A stretch of DNA of 64,000 bases from Castanea sativa (lineage: Eukaryota > Streptophyta > Magnoliopsida > Fagales > Fagaceae). Numbering within the stretch: position 1 is the first letter of the stretch; each line of letters opens with the position of its first letter. The notes under the pieces are model-generated. The model saw only the letters and a list, made by a program, of their open reading frames with translations. It made no database searches and was not told the DNA's origin. Location: assembly GCF_040712315.1 (NCBI RefSeq), contig NC_134016.1, positions 48,734,986-48,798,985 of the forward strand. Reading direction: 5' to 3'. Below are positions 46,705-59,516 of this stretch, in pieces. A program made the translations under genes and the position numbers.

Positions 46705-48636
46705 TGTTGACATCCCATTTTGTAACCCGCATTTAACCTCACATGGAGGTTAAAAGGGTAATTTCACCATGGAAACATGGATCTTAATTCTGGCCATTAG
46801 ATCCTTAATCTCATTTCACCAAAATCATTTTGATATTATAACGATCAAATCGACTGGTCATAAGCCCTAATCAGACCAACAGATTGAAAGTTATCACCAA
46901 ATTAAGTTTTAATGGCCGAGATGCACTATCACAAATTGAGTCTGACTATATGTGATTATGTACAATTGATTCCAATTAATTATAATTATAATCAATTTGA
47001 GATTAATGACGTGTCATAATTTGATTGGTCAGGACTATATTTTATGGTAAAGTTGCACACAATTAATTAGATAGTCAAACATTAATTATTCAAAGAGTAA
47101 TATGTGCAATTATCTTTTTAATTAGGGTAAATTTGGAACTAATTAAGTCTGAAATAGTAGTGATTGGAACCTATTAATATTAATTAGAAACTAATTTGGG
47201 ACCTATTAATGTTAATTGTGCTAAAATTATTTTCTAACAAATGACCTCTGCTCACCATTTTACTGATATCTCTCAAAATATTTTGAATTTGTAACTGAAG
47301 TTAATTTTCCCAAAAACTAAACATCTAGAACTTCAATTTGAGCACAAGAACGAGACAATTTCGATTAGAATTGAGTAAGATATGATTTTTTGAATTTGAC
47401 TCTGTAGACTGTTACAATAGCTACGGGAAAACAGAATTTTGCTTGCTCCTCACTTCCTCCAATCTCTACATTTAATGCACCAGACTTCTCCAAAGTCTAA
47501 AATAAGATCTAGGTTCATGATTATTTTTGATACTTTGTCAACCCTCATTAAATAACCTTCCATTCATATTTTCTCCATCACAATTATATAAACTCCTCCT
47601 CTCCTCCATTCTAAGACAAAAAACCCCTTTTCTTCTCCTCTTTTGAGTTCTAGTGAAGTAGAGTAGTCTTGTCATATCTTGGTTTTCTTGATACTCAAGG
47701 TATTGAAGTGAGACTCACTCTCCCTCTCTTAGTTCTTTTTTTCTCCTCCATCTTTAGGACTTCCATTAAAATTCTCATCCTCCACCGTGTGGATCTTACA
47801 TGGAAGTATAATCACTATCCTTAACTGATTTTTCATGTTGCTATAATGTTAATGTAAGATTAGAGCATGCTAGTGTTTATTTAAATTCCTTGAATATGTT
47901 TGAATATTCTTAAATGTTCTTATGTGTTCTTCACATGTTCTTGGTTGTTCATCACATGTTCGTGCATAACACTAGTTTTGATCTTAAATCTACATAAAAA
48001 AAATATGAAGAAGATGTTTGTTTCATAATTCTTTCAAATCTTTGAATCTAGGATATCACCATCCACACATATTCTTGAATTTATTTTTCAATCCAAATGC
48101 AATGCTTAATAAATCATATTAGGGTTTATCACATGTACACACATCAAATTCAACATGCAAATTGATTGACATATTTGATGATATGATATGAATGTTGGCC
48201 ATCAAGTCTAGAAGACTGGTTTCATTGGGCAAGATAGGTGCCTAACATATTTCCATCTTGTAACATAGCTTCCGAGCTTAGATAGATCAAGGGTTGATAG
48301 ATCAATGATTATCCAAGTAATTTTCAATTTATAGATTGTAATTAGGAAACAAAGTCATGTACTTTATATTAGATTGTATCTAGGACCAAAACCATGTAAT
48401 TTCTTATGATCAATGTAAATTCATTTGCAAATCAATAAAATTAGGAATTTTTCAATTTTGGTTTTCTTATTTATTCCAATAATTAAATAAGCGGCAACTC
48501 CATTGTAAAACTCTTAATCTAAAGGAGAAAATATAATCAGTCGAACCTCCATTTTGAGAGGCAATAACACGACTTCACTCATTCATGTAGGTTTGGCCCA
48601 ACATCTAAAAATGGGCTGGGGCCACAATCTCTCACA
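46705..48636 (+). mobile_element. Putative solo LTR (1.93 kb)
   Basis: Begins TGTTGACATCCC and ends CTCTCACA. It is flanked by gcaat (46700-46704) and acaat (48637-48641), a 5-bp target duplication with one mismatch. Block E2 near 54.17 kb reads gtgcaatatctaaaatg without the insert. Inside are a TATA-like tatataaactcctcctc (about 47587) and an AATAAA near 48436, in the order expected of U3-R-U5. There is no reading frame. The superfamily is not determinable; length and termini suit an LTR retrotransposon remnant. Confidence 0.6.
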
Positions 48637-48641
48637 ACAAT

Positions 48642-49085
48642 ATCTAAAATGCCTCACTAAATTTTAATGTTCCAAAAATTTTCTTCATGTATTTTGAGTT
48701 TTATGTATTAGTCACACTTAGAAATTAAAAATGGTGATGTATGGTATTCTATTTGTTACCTAGAGAACACTAATTAATTAGTGGTTTAAATCTTCCAAAT
48801 TTATAATTTTATCTTATAGAAACTTCAGTGACATATGCCTTTTGTTATTTTGTTATTTTTTTTATTTGTTTTCTTTCTTAAAAATGTGTTCATTAAAACT
48901 TAAGTAAGCTAAAATCGTAGATAGGCTCATAAAATAAAATGATAAAGAAGGAAGAATGAATAACAAAATATTCATTGCAAATAGTTGTAAATATTTAATT
49001 TGATGAAGAGTTTCAATTGTAGCATATGTCATCATTTATTGCGAAAATTTAAATATTGTGACAATATTTTATCAAAACTTAGTTG
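48642..49085. repeat. Repeat block E1, right part
   Basis: Continues the homology with block E2 (54.18-54.61 kb) after the inserted LTR. Confidence 0.6.
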
Positions 49086-49090
49086 TTGTT

Positions 49091-49190
49091 AGGGACGTTT
49101 TTGTGACAAGAGCCAAAAATGCAAGATTAGCCCAAAATGTCGGGGACGTTTTTGCGACAAACGCCAAAAATGCAAGATTAGCCCAAATCT
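49091..49190. repeat. 51-bp direct repeat pair
   Basis: gggacgtttttgtgacaag...caagattagccc occurs twice with a 51-bp period (49092 and 49143), with few differences. Confidence 0.8.
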
Positions 49191-50819
49191 CCCCTTGGAT
49201 TCTTTAGAAATGTTTATTTGGAGAATCAAGCTTAAAATTCCAAATGTATAATGAATAAAAGGCTAATGGTGCTTTAATAAGAAAAAAAATCAAAATGTCA
49301 TAATTGAAGTACAAGAAAATGTAGAAAAAGTACACAATTCTGAAATTTCGACCCACAGTCAACGAGAAGAGTAAATTGAGAGAGGTTGTGAGGAAGAGAG
49401 AGAAGGTTCTCTTGTATCCATATTTCTACCACTAAACTTCAGAATTGTGATAATGTTGATTGGCTGAATGGGCTTTTGCTATAAAGCTTCAACTATCTAG
49501 ATAAAACATGGTTGGTTCCTTTTAAATCTTATTAGGGCTTTTTGTATTAAGTTTGGGGTGCTCTAAGTGACTGGTTTTTTGGTCAATAAAAGAGGCTTTG
49601 AACTCCAAGATATCAATCAAAGAGGTTAGGTCAAATTTGTTTTAATTGGGTAAGAGTGTTGTCATGCTTTTTGCATAATTTGGGAACTAAAGTAGCCTAA
49701 ATTCATGAGTTGATGCTTCCTAGACATGGCAGGTCCTTGGAGACTGCATTTAGTTGTTGTAGCAGACAAGGCCAGCCATTTAGGGCAAGCTATATATTTT
49801 AGGCAAAAAATGGTAGATCAGAAAAGTTGGGCCACAGTCAACAAGAGTATAAAAGCTCTTTTGGGGTGGAAATTTTAGGTACAAGACCTCTACCATGAAC
49901 CTAAGGTGCTATTAGTGTCCCTTACCCACTTGGTGGTACACATGTGTTGGGCTTATGCAAAAGGTCCAAGAGGAAGCAACTCATACCCTCCAAACCACAC
50001 ATCCTCAATTTCCCCAATATGTTGCATAAGCTTGGGCTATACTTAAAAGAATAAATAAAATATAATACATGAATTGAACCCACAAGAAAGTCGAGCTTGT
50101 AAAAAATGTATAGCGAAAATGGGTATCAACATTAGCCCCCCGAGCACACATAGCGCTTACGGCATGCGTATGAGTAGTTGACGTTTCTCATTGCTTGTAG
50201 ATGTTGTAGTTTGGGAATTAGTATACCCAAATGATTTTTTTTTTTGAGAAGATACGGGTCAATGAAGCCCATTTGTAGAGATGTCGTGGTCACAAGTCCA
50301 AGAAAGTCGAGTTGTAACTAAGTGATAGGTCCAACCCAAAATGCTCCTTGATTTTTATGTCCACACGTAGCTTTAGAATTTTTTTTTTCATCATTAGTCT
50401 TTACTTTCATACGTGCAATGGTAACGTTAGCATTTACCATAGGAACCTTCACTTCCTTGACACCTTGGTGACTTTGGCTTTCCTCCTTTGTAGCCTTTGA
50501 CTTTCATACTACATAGGTGGCTTTTGCATTACTTCTTTTAAAAGCTTGGACTTTCACACCACTTTTGCCATTTCACTTCCTTGCTTTAGTTTTGCATCAG
50601 GTTACTTTTCTTTCATTTGGGATTTAGCCAACACATCATACCATATGCTTCTTCGATGTCTCTTTTCTTCTCCTTTAGTGGCCTTCACGCCACTTTCTTC
50701 AATAGGCCCCCCTTTTTTTTATTCATGCCACTTTGTCTCCTTTGCAATATAGCTTTCATATTTTCTTCTATTCTTTGTTATTTTCTTCAAGAGTTGTGAA
50801 TATTTGCTTTAACTCCATA
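49191..50819. other. Intergenic or degenerate element DNA
   Basis: No coding region is supported. Text such as agccccccgagcacacatag (about 50132) and long non-coding stretches resemble retroelement LTR or untranslated sequence, but no termini were identified. Confidence 0.3.
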
Positions 50820-50907
50820 GGAATCCCATGCCACTCTTATTTCTCATTTCAGTTATGGGATTGCTTCATCAGATCTGCCAAGGCTCCTCTCTTCTTCTTC
50901 TTCTTCT

Positions 50908-50954
<47 letters not shown>

Positions 50955-51475
50955 GTGCTTTCACAAGCCCACCTCCAAGCCTTCATCACTCATGCTACCC
51001 AAACCCAAATAGGGATGGCAGTGTGGGGTGTGGAAGGTTTTGAAATAAATGCCCCGCCCCTCTCCGCTTTGCCCCACGCGAGTTTTCCCCACCCCGCAAA
51101 GGTGGTGGGGCGAGGATGAGTTTATACTATTTAGACCCCACTCGCCCCACCCCATCCCCGCCCCGCCCCGCCCCGCCCCATCCCCACAGGAATCCCATGC
51201 CACTCTTATTTCTCATTTCAGTTATGGGATTGCTTCATCAGATCTGCCAAGGCTCCTCTTTTTTTTCTTTTTTTTTTTGCTTTCACAAGCCCACCTCTAA
51301 GCCTTCATCACTCATGCTACCCAAACCCAAATAGGGATGGCAATTTTGCCCCACCCCTCTCCGCTTTGCCCCACGCGGGTTTTCCCCACCCTGCAAAGGT
51401 GGTGAGGCGATGATGAGTTTATACTATTTAGACCCGCCTCGCCCCATCCCCGCCCCGCCCCATCCCCGCCCCGCC
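50820..51475. repeat. 369-bp tandem duplication with poly(T) and GC-rich repeats
   Basis: ggaatcccatgccactctta starts at 50820 and again at 51189. Both copies contain a T-rich run (very long in the first, about 50911-50953), then acccaaatagggatggca and a ccccgcccc-type array. The second copy runs into the hAT-like element at 51332. ORFs here translate the homopolymers and are not genes. Confidence 0.8.
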
Positions 51476-51577
51476 TAGCATTGATAAGGGTTAAATTGTT
51501 AATTTTTCATACCCTAAAACCCTACTATTTAAACAAACATATCATTATCTTGTTTTATTCTACCCAACAAGGCTTTC

Positions 51578-51610
<33 letters not shown>

Positions 51611-52057
51611 CTAGCAAGTTTGGAAATAAGGTACAAATTTTAGCATTTTCATTTGTCTTTATTATAAACAAATTTATATACTATTGAATCATTGATTTGG
51701 TATTATGAGATTTTGGTTTTTATTGTGATATTGTTTTGTTAAACACTTTAATAATATTATTCAATTTTTGCTAAAAGTTAGTTTGATTTGATAGGATAAA
51801 TTTATTTGTGATTTCAAACATATTTTTATTAACAAAACAGGTTTTATTAAAAACAATTGTAATAGTTGTGGGCAAATTAACAAGAAGTAGAGTTTTACGG
51901 GGTGGGACGGGGCTTCGCGGGGACCCAAGGGGCGGGGATGGGGTAAGAAAAAAATTTTTGTCATGTGGAGCTGGGTGAGGATGGGGTAAGACAAAACCAT
52001 ATGGGGCAGGTGCAAAACTCCATCCTTCGGACCCGCCCCGCCCTGTTGCCATCTCTA
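51332..52057. mobile_element. hAT-like non-autonomous element
   Basis: Ends tagggatggcaat and ttgccatctcta form an 11-12 bp terminal inverted repeat. The flanks are aacccaaa (51324-51331) and aacccaag (52058-52065), an 8-bp target duplication with one mismatch. GC-rich ggggcggggatgg-type repeats lie near both ends in inverted orientation (51345-51475; 51895-52045). A poly(T) run is at 51582-51610. There is no transposase. A partial left end is also present at 51010 as a result of the 369-bp duplication. Confidence 0.75.
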
Positions 52058-52224
52058 AACCCAAGGAGGGAGATGAGATAGTGGTGGAAAAAAAGATGAG
52101 ATCTCCATTGGTGAAAGGCATAAATTTGAAGAGCTCAACACCATCATCCGTTCAAAATGTCGAGTGTTAGGGGGACCAAGTGCCCTTGCTAAAAAAAAAG
52201 GAAACCCGTCGACAAGGAGTATAA

Positions 52225-54640
52225 CCCCTCGACAATTATTTTATTTTTAAATAAATCCCTTAACTATAATATTTTTTACATTGTTCGACCGTATCTATCT
52301 ATTGGTTTGTTCAATTAATACTGTAGCTACAGTTTTCTTTTTCTTTTTTTTTTTAGTCATCGGTTTGTACTTTTTTTCCTTTTAAATATTTATATGAGTT
52401 GGCATATATATTGTTGTACTGACACAACAAATTTTACAATATTTTCACAATTATTGAGATATCAATTTCTTATAGATCGAAATAAAATATGAGATTGTAA
52501 CCAATCATGACTAAAAATAATTTTTTTTGAAAATGTTATAACACTTGTTGTATGAATGGGTAAAAGTTAAAGTATTTTTTAGTTTGCTCAATATGTACTG
52601 TTCATCACTTGATTTTTTTTTTTTTTTTTTCAGTCATCGGTTTGTGCCCTTTTTTTTATATATATATATATATAAAGTGCCAATGCGCGCAACTACAGTA
52701 GCTACAGTGTTTTTTGGTTTGCTCAATTAACACTGTAGCTACAGTAGCTATAGTTTTTTTTTTTTTTTCTTTCTTTTTAGTCATCAGTTTGTACTTTTTT
52801 TTCTTTTAAATATTTATATCAGTTGTTATGTATATTGTTATATTGACACAACAAATTTTAGAATATTTTCACAATTATTAAGGTATCAATTTCTTGTATG
52901 TCGAAATAAAATAATAAAATATGAGACTGTGACTAATCACGACTAAAAATAAATGTTTTGTGAAAATGTTATAACACTTGTTGTGTGAATGGATAAAAGC
53001 CACAGAATTGTTTAGTTTGCTCAACATGTACTGTTCATCACTTCATTTTTTTTTCTAGTCATTGGTTTGTGCTGTTTTTTTTTTTTTTAAGATTTATATG
53101 AGTTGGCATATATATTGTTATGTTGACATAAAATTTCATAATATTTTTACAATTATTGAGGTATCAATTTTTTATAGGTCGAAATAAAATAATAAAATAT
53201 GAGATTGTGACCAACCACAACTGAAAATTTATATTTTGTAAAAATGTTGTAACACTTGTTGTTATCACAATGTTTTTACAATTGTTAACATCTTAGTTTC
53301 TTATAGATTAAATAAAAAAAATGCAAAGTCCACAACATTTTCACATTAATTTCACAACAAATCATAGGTAAGCTACTATTGATGGATGAAAAAAATGATA
53401 TCAGTCGTGGGTCCATTTTAAAATCAATAACAACTTGTTATCTAGAATTTGTTATGAAAATATTATGAAGAAGACATTTTTATAAAATAAATAATAATAT
53501 ATTAGACCAAAACTTACCACGGTTGAAAATAAAGATATTGTGAAAATATTGTAACATTTTGTTGTGTTCCTAGATTTCTTTTTTGGTTTAGTCAAATTTG
53601 ATGAGCAAAAATTCAATGTTTCACGCTTAATTTTCTTTTGTTGGTTTTCTTTGTTTGTTGTTTCCTTTAATGTCTAGTTTAAAGTGGTTGTTCCAATTGA
53701 AAATCAATAACAATTTATCACCTAAAGTTTGTTGTGAAAATGTTGTAGATGTAGCATTACTCTAAAATAAAATTATAAAAGATCATATACCAGAGCTCAC
53801 CATAGGTAAAATAAAGGTATTGAAAAAATATCGTAACATTTATTGTGTTCCTAACTTTTTTTTTTTTTTTTAGCCAATTTGTTGAGCCAAAATTCATAGT
53901 TTTATGGACAATTTCTATGGTCAACTTTATTTTTATTTTTATTTTTTATTTTTAACACATTGATTAAAGTAGAAAACACATAGTTTTACTCACAAAAAAA
54001 GAATTATGGAAAAAATTAATTTCTCCCATTATATTTGAGGTAGTTTCATCCCCCAACTTTAAAGTTGAATAATTCCCTCTTTTATATTTTGTAGACAAGT
54101 ATATAGTCCATATTGTTACGCTCTTAGTTAAACCTTAACAAAATCTTATGATTCCTAGAATATTTTATTGTGCAATATCTAAAATGCCTCATGAAATTTT
54201 AATGTCTCAAAAATCTTCTTTGTGTATTTTGAGTTGTATGGGTTAGTCATACTTAGAAAGTAAAAATTATGGTATTATATCTGTTATCTAGAGAATACTA
54301 ATTTATTAGTGGTTTAAATCTTCTAAATTTATAATTTTATTTAATAGAAACTTTAATGACATATGTTTTTTGTTATTTTGTTCTTTTCTTATTTGTTTTC
54401 TTCCTTAAAAATGTGTTCATTAAAAATTAAGTAAGCTAAGCATCATAATTAGGCTCATAAAAATAAAATGATAAAGAATGAAATATGAATAACAAAATAT
54501 TCATTACAAATTGTTGTAGATACTTAATTTGATAGAAAGTATCAATTGTAGCATATGTCATCATTTATTGCGAAAATTTAAATATTGTGACAATGTTTTT
54601 ATCAAAGCTTAGTAGTTTATTATTGGAAGATGACGACATT
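52225..54640. repeat. Repeat block E2
   Basis: Paralog of 45.12-46.70 plus 48.64-49.08 kb. It has four units containing tttgt..ttttt...attgacacaacaaatttt and tatcaatttcttataggtcg (near 52420, 52840, 53110 and, in shorter form, 52670). There is no insert at the solo-LTR site. No coding region. Confidence 0.6.
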
Positions 54641-56254
54641 TGTTATCATTTTTAATATAATTTTTTTTGTAAGTAGATATATATTGTCTTTAGTAAATAG
54701 ATTCTATGAAATAAAGAAGTAATTTATATCAAATGATATCACGTTATTCGTATCAAAATCTAATAAACGAGAGACATGTGTGCAAAAATAACTACCCACT
54801 AACACATGTTTTTCAATTGTTAGTAGATTAGTTATTTTTTGCTAACATATATTACATTTATTTGATTTTGATACCATTGACATGGTATCATTTGATACCA
54901 AATGCCTTTTCTTAAGAAATCATCATACTAAATAGACGGTCATATGTTAAATGACTATCCTAAATTAAAATATATGGTTTGATACTATGTCAAAAAAAAA
55001 ATTATCTTGAATCTTCTCACTCAAGGGGCAGTACGTGCAACCCTTGCTAGTTTTCTTAACAAATCTCGGAGAGTACTTGTGACAATGATACACTAAGTTA
55101 TTGACTAATTGTATCACATAATTTTAATTTTAATGCTTATATTATTTTTTATAAGACAAAATTTAGCTGCAAAATTGGTTGTAACTTAAGGTTACAACTT
55201 TACTCAATATATTTCTATTTAAGGTAAAATTTGACAAATCCACCATTGGATTACGTTTTTTCTTCATATGTTTCGTGCTTGCAAAATTTATAACAAATTA
55301 AAAAATCAATAGACATGTCATCAATAAATTATTTAAATTGTAAGTTTTGTAATTTAAAATTATGCATAAAATATAAGCTTATAGATCATATAATCAATAA
55401 TATACGATTGACACAAAATTTGACATGTGTATTAAAAGCGTAAATAATATTATTTTATTGAATAAAACCAATTTTGTAGCTAAACTTTACTCTTTTTTTA
55501 TATTTGACTTTATGATAATTTGAAATTTATCAAATTTCCTTAGTGTCTGTTTGGAAATAGCTTATTTAGTTGAAATAGAATTTTTTTTGAAAGCTAAAAA
55601 GTAGCTGAAATAATACAGTAGGATTCATGAATAGTATCAAAAAGTGTGAAGAGACCTATTAATAGTAATAAAAGTAAACTAAATAGTAAAAAAAAACTAG
55701 CTTTTTAAGCCAATACCAAACACACACTTCAGTGATGTTTGGTAGAGTAGTTTGAGATGAAATTTTTATAATTTTTTGAAATACGTGAAAGTGAAAAAGT
55801 GTGTAAAAATATATGTAATGTTGTTTAAAATGTAAAAATATGAGTTTAAAATGTTAAACCAAATAGGCCTTTAATCATTTACAAGTTTTTTAAAAATTCT
55901 ATATAATTGAAATTCATCTAATTTATTTTAATCTTAAAATTTATCAAAATCTTTATGATTTGTAATGAATTTAGCCCAACCCAAAAGCTTTTTTTTTTTT
56001 TTTTCCTCCCCCATACACGTACCCACTCTTCTCCTCTCTATATCTTTATTTTCTATTTTCTTTTTTCCTTCTTGGTTTTTTCTCCACCACACACGTACCC
56101 CCTCTTCTCCTCTGTATCTTCACCGTATAACCACACACATACACGCCACTCTTTCATACTTTTGTTTTTGTTGTTTTGCTTCTACCTCTTCGCCCACCAG
56201 TAAATTAAAGTCATCTCTAGTTCAGAGAGTGAGAGAGATCGCCGGCGGAGATCA
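54641..56254. other. Intergenic DNA upstream of the UBA locus
   Basis: Mostly AT-rich. A MITE-like pair of ends (gtgtctgtttggaaatagc at about 55543 and accaaacacacac near 55720, inverted) encloses about 190 bp. From 55990 to 56200 a C/T-rich stretch looks like promoter or leader of the downstream gene. Confidence 0.35.
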
Positions 56255-56747
56255 ATGGCTGTCGAAGAGAGTCGTTCGAAGGATGAGCCACCTACTTTCA
56301 GATTAGCGTTCTTTCTTATTTATTTGATTAGTTTTATGAGAAAGATTGGGGTTTGTCTTTGTCTTGACTGTTCATTAGCTAAATTTTTTTTTGAGTTTTA
56401 GAGAGGCCGATACTGTTGGATACTTTTTGAGTCAAGCTTTTAAAAAATGAAGTCAATTCAAATCCCATTGGATACTTTATCCTCATGGAAAATAAAACAA
56501 AGGAGGAGTCTTGTACAATCACAATTCACAACAACTCGCGGTTTTCCGGTGCCGGAAATTCCACTCATTTTTACATCAAAATCTCAGTTTTGCCACTACC
56601 GGTCGGTGACGGATGGGTGTCCTTCTCAGCGTTCTGTGGAAGAAAAAGACTCCTGGGACTGGGAGACCCGCCCAACGCCGCCCTGGAAAACGGATCCGGT
56701 TTCCGAAATTGGAACCTTGCTTTGCGCAAGCGCATTCTTCAGGCCAG
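56255..56747 (+). CDS. Putative 5' exon(s) of the UBA-domain gene, unrecognised
   Basis: A CT-rich, GAGA-containing leader precedes an ATG at 56255 (MAVEESRSKDEPPTF), whose frame closes after about 48 codons. A second open segment from ATG 56485 encodes MENKTKEESCTITIHNNSRF, later GDGWVSFSAFCGRKRLLGLG and WNLALRKRILQAR. It ends at a candidate donor ccag|gtataa (56747/56748). GC content is clearly higher than in the flanks, which suggests real coding. How the two parts join is unclear because no convincing donor follows the first. I do not recognise a family. Module 1 has lost this part. Confidence 0.4.
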
Positions 56748-57234
56748 GTATAAACCAATAACCCCTCAAAAAACAATCTTAGTACTATCTGTAACAACGT
56801 TTTTATTTTTTAAATCTTGAATCAAAAAAGTTTAATACAATTAAGCTTTGCGTTTTGTTCTATTCTTAATCTAAAAAAGAAAAAAGAAATTACAATTAAT
56901 TTTATAATTTAATTTTCGTTGTTACACCTTTATTTCTCAACATTGCAATCTGCTCGAATAGTTGAATCATAGTTGACACTTGAGTCTCATATAATCATCC
57001 CATACTGAGTGAACCACACCCTCACAGCCTTCATCTTTGTTCATCGTCAGAGCAAAGCCATATAGGCTTGTGATCAGCTGAGGAACCTCGATAGAGCAGT
57101 CACTACCTTCACAAGTGAATGGGTCTCATCTACAATATGAAATTTTACTTTTAGAGTCACTCGTGTTTGTTCTTTTATCTTTAATTTTCTTTTTAATTGA
57201 GTCGATGCATTAGTAACTTGTAATTTGTCTTCAG

Positions 57235-57519
57235 GACATGAGGCCAATGCAGCCTGATGAGCAGAAGGTGCAAAAACTTGTGAAGATGGGCTTTGCTGAA
57301 GTTGATGTGAGAAGTGCTCTGCATCGTAGTGGAGGTGATGAAATCTTGGCTATTATAGAGCTTCACCTAGGGCAGCGGGTGCAAAAACTTGTGAAGATGG
57401 GCTTTGCTGAAGTTGATGTGAGAAGTGCTCTGCAAGATAGTAGAGGTGATGAAATCTTGGCTATTAAAATGCTTCGCCTTGCAGAGTGTGCATGGGGTGG
57501 AAATGTTACAAATACAAAG
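57235..57519 (+). CDS. UBA exon unit c/d (double UBA)
   Basis: Phase-0 exon of 285 nt after TTCAG, ending at a possible GTTTAG donor. It encodes 95 aa with two UBA motifs in tandem: VQKLVKMGFAEVDVRSALHR then GGDEILAIIELHLGQR, and VQKLVKMGFAEVDVRSALQD then RGDEILAIKMLRLAE. The internal repeat (from 57268 and from 57379) is nearly identical at the start, so the doubling is recent or kept alike. UBA motifs bind ubiquitin or polyubiquitin chains. If unspliced, a TAG stop follows GTT. Confidence 0.6.
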
Positions 57520-58334
57520 GTTTAGTCTAAATCTTTAAGTTACTCATCTAGCCTAGGCCTGTCTTTAAATTCTATGCGGGCTATGTTTTTGCAAGCGTAT
57601 CTATCTTCTGATGTAGCTTTATCTATGTGACACTAGCTTATTATCAAGCAACTTTTTCCGTGAGGTGGAGTTGCCATAACTATCAATGCCATTGAAGTTT
57701 TCAAAATTAAGGAAGAAAGTTTTATGTTCAGCACCTTGTTTTAATCAACTAATGATTTGATAAGAAGCTAGATAACTGCTATACTGTGGGAGTTTGCCCT
57801 TAGGAGGAAAAGTTGTCTCATTCATCACGTTTATGCATCCTTTCTTTGTGTGTCGGTTCCACATATGACTGGAGCTTACGTAATAAGAGGGATGATGTTT
57901 GTAGCCGATGCATTGCAACCTTGATTGATAAAGCTAGACTCAATTACTAAGTACCATATAAGTAACCTAATAAGTTGACTTGTATTCTATGATTTGAATT
58001 CAAAATGAATGTAATTATTCCTTTCATGAGCATCACTTTAAGCCTTTCCCCATCAACGGCGAAAAGGCAAAATCAAGCAGTGGACTTTTTTTTTTTTTTT
58101 AAGAAACATTTAGATGTTTTACTTATAACTAAAGAAAAGCCATAAAGGCTTGTGATCAAAAGAGGAACCTCGGTAGAGCAGTCAGATACTTGCATATCTA
58201 TCACTATCTTCACTATTGAAAAGGTCTTGTCTTCGATATGGAATTTTACTATTGGTGTCACAAGTGTTTGTACTTAATCTGTAATTTTCTTTTTAGTTGA
58301 GTCTATGCATTTGTAACTTGCAATTTGTCTTCAG

Positions 58335-58499
58335 CTATGGCAGCATGGTGAGCAGCAGGTGCAAAAACTTGTGGAGATGGGCTTTGCTGAAGCTGCTGTG
58401 GAAAGTGCCCTGGAAGCTGTTAATGGGGATGAAATCTTGGCTATTAAAATGCTTTGCTTTGTAGAGTTTGGACCAGCTGGAATTGATACATATAGAAAG
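58335..58499 (+). CDS. UBA exon unit e
   Basis: A 165-nt phase-0 exon with TTCAG acceptor: VQKLVEMGFAEAAVESALEA followed by VNGDEILAIKMLCFVEFGPA. The usual TAG after the donor has become TGG, so if unspliced the frame runs on to about 58592. The C-terminal tail (GPAGIDTYRK) groups it with units f and g. Confidence 0.6.
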
Positions 58500-59351
58500 G
58501 TTTGGTTTGAATATCTAAGTTCCTCATCTAGCCTAGGCCTGTCTTTTAATTCCTTGCGTGCTATGTTTTTGCAATCATATCTTCTAATGTAGCTTTATCC
58601 GTGTGACACTAGCTTATTATCAAGCAACTTTTTCCATGAGATGGAGTTGCCGTAACTATCAGTGCCATTGAAGTTTTTAAAATCAAAGAAGAAAGTTTTA
58701 TGTTTAGCACCTTGTCTTAATCAACTAATGATTTGATAAGAAGCTAGATAATAGCTAAACTATGGGAGTTTGCCCTTAGGAGGAAAAGTTGTCTCATTCA
58801 TCACATATATGCATCCTTTTCTCTGTGTCTCGGTCCAACATATGACTGGGGCTTTCATAATATAAGAGGGATGATGTTGTAGCCGATATATTGCAACCTT
58901 GATTGATAAAGTTGGACTCAATTACTAAGTAACATACAAGTAACCTAATAAGTTTACTTGTATTTTATGATTTGAATTGAAAATGAATGTAATTATTCCT
59001 TTCATGAGCATCACTTTAAGCCTTGCCCCATCAACAGCGTAAAAACAAAATCATGCAGTAGACTTTTTTTTTTTTTTGCATCTGTCATTTAGTTCTGTTT
59101 TTTTTTTTTTTTTTTGGAGAAACATTCAGATGTTTTGCTTATAACTAAATAAAAGCCATAAAGGCTTGTGATCAATAGAGGAACCTTGATAGAGTAGTCA
59201 TATACTTGCATATCGGTCACTATCTTCACTATTGAAAAGGTCTTGTCTTCGATATGGAATTCTACTATTAGTGTCACATGTTTTTGTACTTTTATCTATA
59301 ATTTTCTTTTTAATTGAGTCTATGCATTTGTAACTTGGAATTTGTGTTCAG

Positions 59352-59516
59352 CTATGGCAGCCTGATGAGCAGCAGGTGCAAAAACTCGTGGAGATAGGCT
59401 TTGCTGAAGCAGTTGTGAGAAGTGCTTTGGAAGCTGTTAATGGGGATGAAATCTTGGCTATTAAAATGCTTCGCTTTGCAAACTGTGGACCAGCTAGAAT
59501 TGAAGCATATAGAATG
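59352..59516 (+). CDS. UBA exon unit f
   Basis: 165 nt, phase 0, acceptor TTCAG: VQKLVEIGFAEAVVRSALEA then VNGDEILAIKMLRFANCGPA. The MGF loop is IGF and the last codon before the donor is ATG instead of AAG. Intron text around it is nearly the same as around unit g, so f and g are a recent pair. Confidence 0.6.

Noticed and set aside
50733..51300. Phe- and Leu-rich ORFs
   Set aside because: They are translations of poly(T), CTT and CCCCGCCCC repeats.
55543..55730. MITE with gtgtctgtttgg ends
   Set aside because: The inverted ends are suggestive, but the target duplication is not clear, so it is mentioned only within the intergenic description.
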